A DNA stretch of 35,970 nucleotides from Coleofasciculus sp. LEGE 07092. GTDB taxonomy: Bacteria; Cyanobacteriota; Cyanobacteriia; Cyanobacteriales; Coleofasciculaceae. Made by a program: the position numbers and the translations under genes. Below, one piece after another: positions 14,923 to 22,318 of this stretch (positions within the stretch are counted from its first letter, which is position 1; the number at the start of each line of letters is the position of its first letter). The DNA lies in the NCBI RefSeq assembly GCF_015207375.1, contig NZ_JADEWY010000066.1, positions 1 to 35,970 of the forward strand, in the 5' to 3' direction. The notes beneath the pieces were generated by a model. The model was not told the DNA's origin. It did no database searches and saw only the letters and a list, made by a program, of their open reading frames with translations.

Positions 14923-16929
14923 CTAACGCTCAGTCAACCGCGTCAACACCTGATTCGACCGCTCCACAAACGTCTTCATCCCTTCCGCATCAAATCCCTT
15001 CTGAGTCATCAGCGCCAAATCATAGACATACTGGCAAATCTGAGTTGCCAACTCCCCAGAGGGCGACTGTCCCGCACCCTGGACAATACTCCCCTGACTC
15101 AAATTCACCAAATTCTGAATCAGCGGGTGTGCCGTATTCACCACTAAAATATGTTCATCGGGAAACTGCGCCGCTTGCTGCTGCATCAGCGCCGTCATAT
15201 CCCGCAGACGCCGCATCACCTCTGGCAAGAGTACCATCGCTGGCGGGGTGCCTTGGGGGTCATCAGACTTCAGCGCCTGAGTCTTAACGTTAACTTTCGG
15301 CTTATTAATTGCCTTCTCAAACAGCTCTTTAATCAGTTCACTGCGGGTTTTATTCGTCTTGGGGTCAACAATGTCTCCCGCCTTATCCTGGTCAAGCAGG
15401 GTATTATCTAACTCCGAATCGACCCGCACGAACTTAGCCTCGGAATATTCCTGCTCTAAAAAGCTGATGAAGTGGGTATCAATGAAGGAGTCCATATACA
15501 GGACTTCCAACCCCTGATTTTTGTGCAGTTCCACATAGGTGGCTTGAGAGGCTTCATCCGTGCAGTAGAAAACGCGGTTTTCGTGCTTGGTCTTATTGCG
15601 CTCTAGATACTCTTTGAGGGTGGTGTATGTCCTTCCCTGTTCGTCCTTATTCGGGGAGGTTTCTTGGGAGGTAGTTGGGGTTACATCCTGCCAAGCATCC
15701 CCCTCTTGAGACTGCACCTCAACCTCTGGGGTACTTTCCTCTGGGCTCTTGCTCTCCTGCTCCCCTTGGTAGGTGGTGCGGTAGATAATAATATCTTCGA
15801 CTTGCTTTTTGAACTTGTCGTTGTTGAGAGCGCCAAACTTAACGAAGGTGCCGACATCCTGCCAACAGCGAATGTATTCATCTCGCTGTTCGGTGTAGAG
15901 GGAGTTTAAGCGATCGCCGACTTTTTTGGCAATGAAGTCCGCAATACGGCGCACCGTCCGGTCATTAGTCAGTGCCGACCGGGAAACGTTGAGGGGAATA
16001 TCCGGGCTATCAATCACCCCCCGCAACGGCATTAGGAAGTTGGGAATCACTTCTTCGCAGTGGTCGCTGACAAAGACTTGATTGCAAAATAGCTTGATAT
16101 TCCCTTTGGTTACATCTACATCCGGCTTGAGTTTGGGGAAGTAGAGAATACCGTTGAGTAAGAAAGGATAATCAGTCTTCAGGTGTACCCACAGTAGCGG
16201 GTCTTCCTGGAATGGATACAGGTAGCGATAGAATTCTAGATAATCCTCTTGGGTCAGGTTTTGGGGCGATTCCTTCCACAGTGCCTTGTGCTTGTTGAGC
16301 ACCTCACCATCCAGCTTAATCGGCACCGGCATGAAATCGCAGTAGGTCTTCACCAGTTGCCGAATACGAGCGGGTTCCAGGTATTCCCCCTCTTCCTCCT
16401 GGAGGGTGAGGGTAATGGTGGTGCCGCGTTCTGTACGGGGTGACTCTTCAAGCTGAAAAGCGGGAGAACCATCGCAAGACCAATGTACTGCCTGCGCCCC
16501 TTGCTGGTAGGAGAGGGTATCAATCTCGACTTTCTGGGCAACCATGAAGGAGGAGTAGAAGCCCAGACCAAAGTGACCGATAATCTGCTGGTCAGCGTCT
16601 TTCTGGTATTTCTGGATAAATTCTTCGGCGCTGGAGAATGCCACCTGGTTGATATACTTTTTGATCTCCTCGGTGGTCATGCCAATGCCGTTATCGGAGA
16701 CGGAGAGGGTTTTTTTGTCTTTGTCGATGGCGATGGTAATTTCCGGTTCTCCCACCTCCCCGTCCACTTCTCCGGCGTAGGACACCATTTTCAGCTTCTG
16801 GATGGCGTCTACGGCGTTGGATACCAATTCCCGCAAGAAGATTTCGTGGTCAGTGTAGAGGGACTTCTTGATAATGGGAAAGATATTCTCGGTATGAATC
16901 GTGATGTTGCCCTGTTCTAGTACGGTCAT
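14923..16929 (-). CDS. htpG: HtpG, Hsp90-family chaperone
   Basis: ATP-dependent dimeric chaperone of the cytoplasm, 668 residues. The GHKL ATPase motifs are clear: NAVDAIQ (38-44), DNGIGM (79-84) and GHFGLGF (118-124). The catalytic-loop region NVSRSALTND is at about 314-323. The family is usually 620-660 residues; a charged, Ser/Glu/Thr-rich insert at about 389-431 accounts for the extra length. The ATG at 16929 (MTVLEQGNITIHTE) fits the cyanobacterial family; a GTG three codons upstream is less likely. No CIRCE element was seen ahead of it. It separates the two polysaccharide gene blocks but has its own terminator, so a functional link to them is not implied. Confidence 0.95.
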   Translation of the reverse strand: MTVLEQGNITIHTENIFPIIKKSLYTDHEIFLRELVSNAVDAIQKLKMVSYAGEVDGEVGEPEITIAIDKDKKTLSVSDNGIGMTTEEIKKYINQVAFSSAEEFIQKYQKDADQQIIGHFGLGFYSSFMVAQKVEIDTLSYQQGAQAVHWSCDGSPAFQLEESPRTERGTTITLTLQEEEGEYLEPARIRQLVKTYCDFMPVPIKLDGEVLNKHKALWKESPQNLTQEDYLEFYRYLYPFQEDPLLWVHLKTDYPFLLNGILYFPKLKPDVDVTKGNIKLFCNQVFVSDHCEEVIPNFLMPLRGVIDSPDIPLNVSRSALTNDRTVRRIADFIAKKVGDRLNSLYTEQRDEYIRCWQDVGTFVKFGALNNDKFKKQVEDIIIYRTTYQGEQESKSPEESTPEVEVQSQEGDAWQDVTPTTSQETSPNKDEQGRTYTTLKEYLERNKTKHENRVFYCTDEASQATYVELHKNQGLEVLYMDSFIDTHFISFLEQEYSEAKFVRVDSELDNTLLDQDKAGDIVDPKTNKTRSELIKELFEKAINKPKVNVKTQALKSDDPQGTPPAMVLLPEVMRRLRDMTALMQQQAAQFPDEHILVVNTAHPLIQNLVNLSQGSIVQGAGQSPSGELATQICQYVYDLALMTQKGFDAEGMKTFVERSNQVLTRLTER

Positions 16930-17063
16930 AGGCGTCACTCGCTTAGGTTATAGGGTCTCTAGGACGATTTTGAGCGATCGCTCTCCACTGTAAGTATGGG
17001 ATTGCCCACCGCTAGGTATGCGGATTTCCCTACTTGAGGGCATTTAGATGTTGTCAAAGCAAT

Positions 17064-17087
17064 AAGCTGAGATTTCCGTCTTAGCTT
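17064..17087 (-). terminator. Weak hairpin after the sulfotransferase gene
   Basis: AAGCTGAGA (17064-17072) pairs with TCTTAGCTT (17079-17087) at eight of nine positions around a six-base loop, just after the stop at 17090. On the minus strand it is followed by TATTGCTTTG, not a full T-run, so it is a poor terminator at best. Confidence 0.3.
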
Positions 17088-17089
17088 AG

Positions 17090-17926
17090 TTAACGCTCCA
17101 ATCCATCCAGATTAACGACTGATAATTGCCCCAGGATATACTGTCTTTGTGCCTCATCAAACAACTGGTAAAATTTCTTAGAGTTGGCATTTTGGATGCT
17201 CTGACTGATTACCCTTCCCTCGTGTTCTAGACTTAACTGCGTCCCGATCACACCGTAATCGCGTAGCATCTTCTCATTAAACTCGACTCCAATAAATTCA
17301 CAGAGTTCTTTTAATACAGAGCGTGGGTTTTCTACGAGATTTTCATACCTGACTAGGATATGATTGGGCTTATAGATATACTTGCGACTGGATTCGACCG
17401 CTCGAACCCAATAATCAATACATATATCTATAGTTCTGGCACCAGCCCAAGGTTTTGGATACTTATTGGTTACTTCATACAAAGAAGCGACTACATCTGC
17501 ACCATTTCTCAAGAGGTGAATAAACCTAACTCCGGGGACAAATTTCTCAATATACTCAATTTTATAGATGTGATCGGGAGTTTTTTCCAAAAAAATACTC
17601 TTCCCTTGTTCTTCAGTCATAAAATTCATAATGTTCATAAATTTTCGGGTGTAACAACTCATAAAAATAATCCGGGGAAAACGTTGTAGCATTTCTGAAC
17701 GCCCTATCTCATCTTTAAAGTACTTTTCTAGTCTTCGTTTGAGCTGACGCGACACCAAGCCTAAAGCCCGCCTGCGGGGTTCATATTCAGGCACCATATA
17801 AAGGAAAAACTTAGATTCACGAAATGAAGCAATCTCTGGATGAGCAGCTAGCATACTCTGTAGCAAGGTTGTTCCCGAACGGGGACACCCCACTAAAAAG
17901 ACAGGAGGATTTGATTTAAGATTCAT
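17090..17926 (-). CDS. Sulfotransferase family protein
   Basis: Predicted PAPS-dependent sulfotransferase of 278 residues. VGCPRSGTTLLQSML (12-26) is a textbook phosphosulfate-binding loop, followed by AAHPEI and FRESKFF; the 3'-phosphate-binding stretch is IHLLRNGADVVASLY (136-150). The family transfers sulfate to carbohydrates, proteins or small molecules; here the setting among glycosyltransferases favours a carbohydrate. It lies 29 bases after the sulfotransferase at 17956, so the two are probably co-transcribed. AAGGAAGA precedes the ATG at 17926. The gene is AT-rich. It is not closely similar to the neighbouring sulfotransferase, so the pair did not arise by recent tandem duplication. 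Confidence 0.85.
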   Translation of the reverse strand: MNLKSNPPVFLVGCPRSGTTLLQSMLAAHPEIASFRESKFFLYMVPEYEPRRRALGLVSRQLKRRLEKYFKDEIGRSEMLQRFPRIIFMSCYTRKFMNIMNFMTEEQGKSIFLEKTPDHIYKIEYIEKFVPGVRFIHLLRNGADVVASLYEVTNKYPKPWAGARTIDICIDYWVRAVESSRKYIYKPNHILVRYENLVENPRSVLKELCEFIGVEFNEKMLRDYGVIGTQLSLEHEGRVISQSIQNANSKKFYQLFDEAQRQYILGQLSVVNLDGLER

Positions 17927-17955
17927 TCTTCCTTCAATTAATGTTTATGGAATTA

Positions 17956-18738
17956 CTATTTATAAAATTGAGGATACTGATTTACCTGGTATAAATCTTT
18001 TAAACTGTAACCAAAATAATTTATATTTTTTTCATGCTTTATATGAATGTAGTAAGCATAAAATTTCTTTATGTTTCCTTTGTATAGTTTCTGCCATCTA
18101 GAAAAATACTGCTCATTTACGCCAGCGCGAATATCTAAACTGATGGAAACATTTTGAATTCCAATAAAATCATAGATTTTTCGCAAAATACCCTGAGGAT
18201 CTATAATAAAATTCTCATACTTCAGAATCAGTACATTTTGTAAATATCGATGATCACGATCAAATCTTTCGTGACAAATCAGCCAATGTTTAATTAAAGA
18301 ATCAATTGAGGTATTGCTCCACTTTTGTGTAGCGTATGACACTGGAATTGGATGCCTTAACATAATGATCAAAAATGAATTCGGGAACATCGCTTGTAAA
18401 AATCGACTGCGTACAAGGTTTGGTGGTGACTTCTCCAATAAGACAGGTTTGTTGAGATCCCAATGCTTCTTCCATTCTTGAAAAAGCTTCTGTGCATTCT
18501 CCGAAGATACCAAGTCAGACTTTTCATCCATGAAAGAAGACTGATTAAAACCGAAACGTCCCGGTCCACCATATACTTGCGCTGGAGAATATACGGATTG
18601 CAACCATTGACCCTCGTCTTCGATAGCGCCCGTATTGCTAAAACCGCTAATTTGCGGATGCTCTCTAAGAGTTCTACATAGCAGGGACGTACCGCTTCTG
18701 TGCAATCCACCAATAAAAACAAATTTGTGATTTAACAT
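17956..18738 (-). CDS. Sulfotransferase family protein
   Basis: Predicted PAPS-dependent sulfotransferase of 260 residues. FIGGLHRSGTSLLCRTL (12-28) is the phosphosulfate loop; LLEKSPPN (104-111) and IIMLRHPIPVSYATQKWS (128-145) match the next conserved blocks, including the 3'-phosphate site. The ATG at 18738 is preferred to a TTG at 18750, which would add four residues inside a palindrome. No good ribosome binding site precedes it. Its substrate is unknown; it is the first gene after the terminator at 18822-18849, so it needs its own promoter or leakage from the glycosyltransferase operon. AT-rich like the next gene. Confidence 0.82.
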   Translation of the reverse strand: MLNHKFVFIGGLHRSGTSLLCRTLREHPQISGFSNTGAIEDEGQWLQSVYSPAQVYGGPGRFGFNQSSFMDEKSDLVSSENAQKLFQEWKKHWDLNKPVLLEKSPPNLVRSRFLQAMFPNSFLIIMLRHPIPVSYATQKWSNTSIDSLIKHWLICHERFDRDHRYLQNVLILKYENFIIDPQGILRKIYDFIGIQNVSISLDIRAGVNEQYFSRWQKLYKGNIKKFYAYYIHIKHEKNINYFGYSLKDLYQVNQYPQFYK

Positions 18739-18739
18739 G

Positions 18740-18753
18740 AGATTGTACAATCT
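18740..18753. promoter_or_regulatory. Perfect 14-base palindrome directly ahead of a sulfotransferase start
   Basis: AGATTGTACAATCT is its own reverse complement and ends one base from the start codon at 18738. It covers the place of the ribosome binding site. It could be an operator or form a small RNA hairpin; chance cannot be excluded. No known regulator motif was matched. Confidence 0.4.
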
Positions 18754-18775
18754 ACTTAATAGCTATTCAATACGA

Positions 18776-18806
18776 CTACTCTACTAAGCTATTCTACTAA
18801 GCTATA
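18776..18806. repeat. Short tandem direct repeat
   Basis: TCTACTAAGCTAT occurs twice in a row (about 18780-18805) between the sulfotransferase gene and the terminator. Its two copies differ little. No function is visible. Confidence 0.5.
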
Positions 18807-18821
18807 TGCAGTAGGCATTTG

Positions 18822-18849
18822 AGAAAAAATAACCCCGACTAACTCGGGG
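18822..18849 (-). terminator. Intrinsic terminator of the second glycosyltransferase operon
   Basis: On the minus strand CCCCGA and TCGGGG form a 6-base perfect stem with a five-base loop (18833-18849), followed by TTATTTTTT. It lies 19 bases after the stop of the gene at 18869 and separates the glycosyltransferases from the two sulfotransferases. Confidence 0.85.
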
Positions 18850-18868
18850 CATGATGGAGTTTTAATCG

Positions 18869-19846
18869 TTAGTTCTGGCTTTGAATATTACGATCCCTTC
18901 TCAAAATTTTTTTAACACTTGTTCGTACGGCATGAGCTTGTTGAGTAGGCAATAGAGTAGCCATAGCAATTTTAAATAAGATTATTAACATTAGCTGTGT
19001 TCTTTGGAGCCAAGCCAGGTCATTCCTGATTGCCTGTAATAAAAATCGAGCAGCTACTAATCCTCGGCGTCGTTCTAAATTTCCCTCAGTTGCCTTAAGG
19101 GTAAGATACTTGTAGCGGTTAGCAAGAATTTCCCTTTTTAAATGCTGAATAGACGCAGGTGCTTCAGCCAAAGCCTTGTCTATAACTCGTAGACTTCCTA
19201 ACTCCATTTTCCAAACATTAAAAGAGGCAGAATTAGGAGAAATTCGATATAAAATTTGAGGGGAGGGTATAGCTACAAAAGAGTACTGAGCAGCCAATCT
19301 AAGCCACAAATCCCAATCCTCAGCAAATGCCAGTGACTCATCAAAACCACCAACTTCAGTTAAAGCCTGTCTGCGAATTAAAGGGTTAGATCCACTTTCT
19401 ATAAAATCCTTTAACAACAGCTTCACATAAACATCTCCGTTTTCAGTAAAGTGACCCCCTGGACGTAAAAATTGACCGAATTCATCAATCCAATCCGTCC
19501 AACTATAAGCCACAGCAGCTGGGGGATTCTCTTGCAGTGCTTTTAATTGAGTTTCTAGCTTATCTGGCGTCCAGAGATCATCAGCATCCAAAAAAGAAAT
19601 ATATTCCCCTAAAGCTTGAGACACTCCACGATTACGACTAGCCGCCACCCCTGTATTGGGATAAGAAAATACCTTCAATCGCTCATCTTTTATTGTCGAA
19701 ATAATCTCTGAAGTTGAGTCTGTTGAACCATCATTAATTACGATTAACTCAAAATCTGAAAAGGTTTGATTTAAAACTGATTCAACCGTTTCTTTAATAG
19801 TTTTTGAAGCATTATATGCTGGAATAATAACTGAAATTTGTGGCAT
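18869..19846 (-). CDS. Family 2 glycosyltransferase (copy 2 of a duplicated pair)
   Basis: GT-A fold glycosyltransferase of 325 residues. ISVIIPAYNASKTI (4-17), VINDGSTDST (36-45), FLDADDLW (85-92) and FAEDWDLWLRLA are the nucleotide, metal and acceptor motifs. A hydrophobic segment near 283-302 (LMLIILFKIAMATLLP) may be a membrane anchor, and the C-terminus is basic. It matches the gene at 11664-12650 along its full length, more than half of residues by eye, so they are paralogues from a cassette duplication. It follows the HpsE-like gene at 20006 by 159 bases and is the last gene before an intrinsic terminator. Confidence 0.85.
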   Translation of the reverse strand: MPQISVIIPAYNASKTIKETVESVLNQTFSDFELIVINDGSTDSTSEIISTIKDERLKVFSYPNTGVAASRNRGVSQALGEYISFLDADDLWTPDKLETQLKALQENPPAAVAYSWTDWIDEFGQFLRPGGHFTENGDVYVKLLLKDFIESGSNPLIRRQALTEVGGFDESLAFAEDWDLWLRLAAQYSFVAIPSPQILYRISPNSASFNVWKMELGSLRVIDKALAEAPASIQHLKREILANRYKYLTLKATEGNLERRRGLVAARFLLQAIRNDLAWLQRTQLMLIILFKIAMATLLPTQQAHAVRTSVKKILRRDRNIQSQN

Positions 19847-20005
19847 ACTATAGTGTGTTTAAATGAAATGTGAAACTTGGATTGGCGTCAAGAGACAGAA
19901 GTTAGGAGACAAGAGTGAAAAGTATCGAAAATAATTTTAAGTAGTTAGAGAAGAGGAGGAGCTTATTTCACGATTGATTGAGACTAGCTATATATCCAGC
20001 TCCTT

Positions 20006-20953
20006 CTATCCTTGATTTTTTCGTTTCAAATAAAAAGGACTCATCAAACTACCCAAAAAAAATTCAAACTCGCAAGCAGCAATCAAGTCACTCTTTACTT
20101 TTCCTCGATACTTAATGAACTGTTGTACAACCCTTCGCAAGTTCCCCAGAAGTGTCCTGATAACGATCACGGGTTTCTGCCAACTCTTAGCATTAATCAT
20201 CCGGAGTTGACACGTCGCTAAACCGCAGCCGCGAGAGATAGATAGCAAGTAATCCCGTTCTAATCGCCAGTGCGGTATTTGATGATAGGTATGCAAATCA
20301 GGATGATACCAAATTTCCCACCCTGCCTTGTGCATATACAGCAACGGCTCATAATCATCCCCCTGCACCATTAATCCTGGCAATTTTCCCGTTAAAGTAG
20401 GACGAGGCGGAACACTCTCACTCCAAGCTTTTTTGCGAACTACTAACGACGCCGCTGGCGGCAATCTCAACTTTTCCGGCTCAAATCGGTGAGGTGTTGA
20501 GCCACGCTCCCGAATTGCCAAAAAAGCCTGTATCCGTTCAAAATTCTCTGGTGGTTCAACCTCAAATTCTCCGTGAATTTGCCCACTGAACGCGCCAGCT
20601 TTGGGATATTTCTTGGCAAATGAGAAAGCTTGTACTATCCAGTTAGGAGCAGGGAGGTTATCATCATCCAGAAAACCCGCAAGTTCGCCCTCTGCCTCTC
20701 GAACAGCTCGCAACCTAGCGAATGCAGCTCCTTGTTCGGGTTCCAGGAAGTATTTCAACGGGACTAATGGCAGCCAGTGGGTTTGATACTCTTTAACAAC
20801 TTTCGCTGTCTCATCGGTACTGTTGTTATCAATTACGATAACTTCCCAAGAAATCTGTTCCGTCCCAGATTGCATCCGCAATTTCTCCAGCACCTTCGGC
20901 AAACGAGCTGCTCCATTATACGTTGGAATCGCTACCGTAAAGTCTACAGACAT
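20006..20953 (-). CDS. hpsE: HpsE-type glycosyltransferase, copy B
   Basis: Family 2 glycosyltransferase of 315 residues. MSVDFTVAIPTYNGAARLPK, VIDNNSTDET (40-49), FLDDDNLP (94-101) and VQGDDYEPLLYMHKAGWEIW are the family motifs. It is the closest relative of the copy at 13731-14687; the two share IHGEFEVEPPE, FLAIRE and ATCQLRMINAK, and their 3' ends are alike at the DNA level. Its ATG overlaps the end of the preceding HpsE-type gene by ten bases, so translation is probably coupled. Its role should be sugar addition in exopolysaccharide synthesis. The adjacent copy in tandem is more divergent, so this copy probably moved between cassettes rather than arising from its direct neighbour. Confidence 0.78.
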   Translation of the reverse strand: MSVDFTVAIPTYNGAARLPKVLEKLRMQSGTEQISWEVIVIDNNSTDETAKVVKEYQTHWLPLVPLKYFLEPEQGAAFARLRAVREAEGELAGFLDDDNLPAPNWIVQAFSFAKKYPKAGAFSGQIHGEFEVEPPENFERIQAFLAIRERGSTPHRFEPEKLRLPPAASLVVRKKAWSESVPPRPTLTGKLPGLMVQGDDYEPLLYMHKAGWEIWYHPDLHTYHQIPHWRLERDYLLSISRGCGLATCQLRMINAKSWQKPVIVIRTLLGNLRRVVQQFIKYRGKVKSDLIAACEFEFFLGSLMSPFYLKRKNQG

Positions 20954-21954
20954 TTTTCTGACTTCCGAACCGGATAGTAACGAAGGTTAGTAAATCGGTT
21001 CTGGATATCCAAATATCCCTTTCGCCAAAGGTAAAACGGACTGATTAAACTACTCAAAAATAGTTCCATCTGACAAGCCGCTACCAGCTCCGATTGAATT
21101 CTCCAGCGATATTTGAAAACATGACACAGAATTTTGCGTAAATCATTAACCACATAAAGTGGAAAAGCCAAGGGTCGTTGCCAGGGCTTAAAACTCAGCA
21201 TCCGCGTCACAAAACGGCTGAGTCCAATCCCCCGAATAAACGGAATCAAATACTCTCGCTGCAAACGCCATTTGGGAATTTTGTGGTCAATTTCCATTGC
21301 TGGACTGTACCAAATCTCCCAACCCTTGAGCTGAATATAACACAACATTTCCAAATCTTCCGCTGTCAGCATATTGCCCTGGACTCTGCCGTTCAAAATC
21401 AACTGACTGGGAACGCTTTCTAAGTAAGCCTGCTGGCGCACCACCAATCCTGCCGATGGAGGTAGTAGCTTTTTAGATGGCTCATACCTAAAGGGTTCTG
21501 AACCCCGTTCAACGATCGCTAAAAATGGCAGTAAGGGTCGAAAACTCTCTGGGGGTTCCACTTCAAAAGCCCCGTGGATCTGGCTGCCGTAAGCACCTGC
21601 CTGGGGATAATTTTGACTAAAGGCATAGGCTTGCGCTACCCACTCAGGGGCGGGGATATTGTCATCATCCAAGAAACCAATCAGCTCCCCTTGAGCCACC
21701 TCAACTGCTCGTTGGCGGGCAAACCCAGCTCCTTGTTTGGTTTCCAAATAATATTTTAAGGGATAAGCGCTAGACCAGTTCGCCTGATACTCTCTTACCA
21801 AGTTGGCAGTATTATCAGTACTGTTATTGTCAATGACGATAACTTCCCAATCTATGGATTCGGTGCCGACTTGCGATCGCAATCGCTCCAGTACTTCTGG
21901 TAAACGCGCTTCCCCATTGTAGGTAGGAATTGCTACTGTGAAGTCAATAGACAT
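20944..21954 (-). CDS. hpsE: HpsE-type glycosyltransferase, copy C
   Basis: Family 2 glycosyltransferase of 336 residues. MSIDFTVAIPTYNGEARLPE, VIDNNSTDNT (40-49), FLDDDNIP (94-101) and LTAEDLEMLCYIQLKGWEIW are the conserved blocks. It differs from copies A and B in the C-terminal third, which is longer and ends with the basic stretch VRKSEK. It is the first gene of the second cassette and overlaps the next gene by ten bases. The C-terminal half has a hydrophobic stretch near the end, as in the other copies, compatible with membrane association. It should extend the same kind of polymer with perhaps another donor or linkage. Confidence 0.78.
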   Translation of the reverse strand: MSIDFTVAIPTYNGEARLPEVLERLRSQVGTESIDWEVIVIDNNSTDNTANLVREYQANWSSAYPLKYYLETKQGAGFARQRAVEVAQGELIGFLDDDNIPAPEWVAQAYAFSQNYPQAGAYGSQIHGAFEVEPPESFRPLLPFLAIVERGSEPFRYEPSKKLLPPSAGLVVRQQAYLESVPSQLILNGRVQGNMLTAEDLEMLCYIQLKGWEIWYSPAMEIDHKIPKWRLQREYLIPFIRGIGLSRFVTRMLSFKPWQRPLAFPLYVVNDLRKILCHVFKYRWRIQSELVAACQMELFLSSLISPFYLWRKGYLDIQNRFTNLRYYPVRKSEKCL

Positions 21955-22104
21955 ATTTACTTGCTGATTACTCTCGGTTCATCAATCCTCGAACCCTAAA
22001 ACTTCGTCTTGTGGGTTCAATTTCGGGAACACTCTGAGACCATGATAAATCGAGCGACCTTTTCTAGCTAAACTTTAAAGCATTCTCTATATACTTACTA
22101 GCTG

Positions 22105-22110
22105 ATTATA
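22105..22110 (-). promoter_or_regulatory. Possible -10 box for the second glycosyltransferase cassette
   Basis: TATAAT on the minus strand, about 150 bases ahead of the ATG at 21954. No good -35 box lies at the right distance; a short inverted repeat, CCCTT/AAGGG, lies directly upstream and might bind a regulator. Weak evidence. Confidence 0.35.
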
Positions 22111-22230
22111 CCCCTTAATTCCAAGGGAGTTTCCATTAAATTCAGGGTTGGTTATAATTTCCAATCTCTGTAATATTGATGATTTCAGGCTACGAAGCTA
22201 ACGCGCCTTTCATTTACTAATACTTAGAAG

Positions 22231-22264
22231 GGGATTTAAGATTACGATTTTAATCTAAAATCCC
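22231..22264 (-). terminator. Hairpin downstream of pnp
   Basis: GGGATTTAAGATTA (22231-22244) and TAATCTAAAATCCC (22251-22264) form a 14-base stem with one mismatch and a six-base loop, 54 bases after the pnp stop. There is no T-run, so it may protect the 3' end of the message or terminate weakly. Confidence 0.45.
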
Positions 22265-22318
22265 TATCCGGTCTTAATCAGGTAGAGAGTAGGTTCTAAA
22301 CCTTTAACTCACTCACCT

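Larger units (their letters stand above)
21955..22318. other. Intergenic region between pnp and the second glycosyltransferase cassette
   Basis: 364 bases without a supported gene. It holds a hairpin near the pnp end (22231-22264) and a TATAAT on the minus strand at 22105-22110 that may serve the glycosyltransferases. No RNA gene was recognised. Confidence 0.6.

Noticed and set aside
16930..17089. CIRCE-type heat-shock operator ahead of htpG
   Set aside because: No TTAGCACTC/GAGTGCTAA inverted repeat was found; the only palindrome, GAGCGATCGCTC, is an extended HIP1 site.
21955..22318. tRNA or other structured RNA gene between pnp and the glycosyltransferases
   Set aside because: No cloverleaf or known RNA motif; only one long hairpin that fits a 3' end structure.
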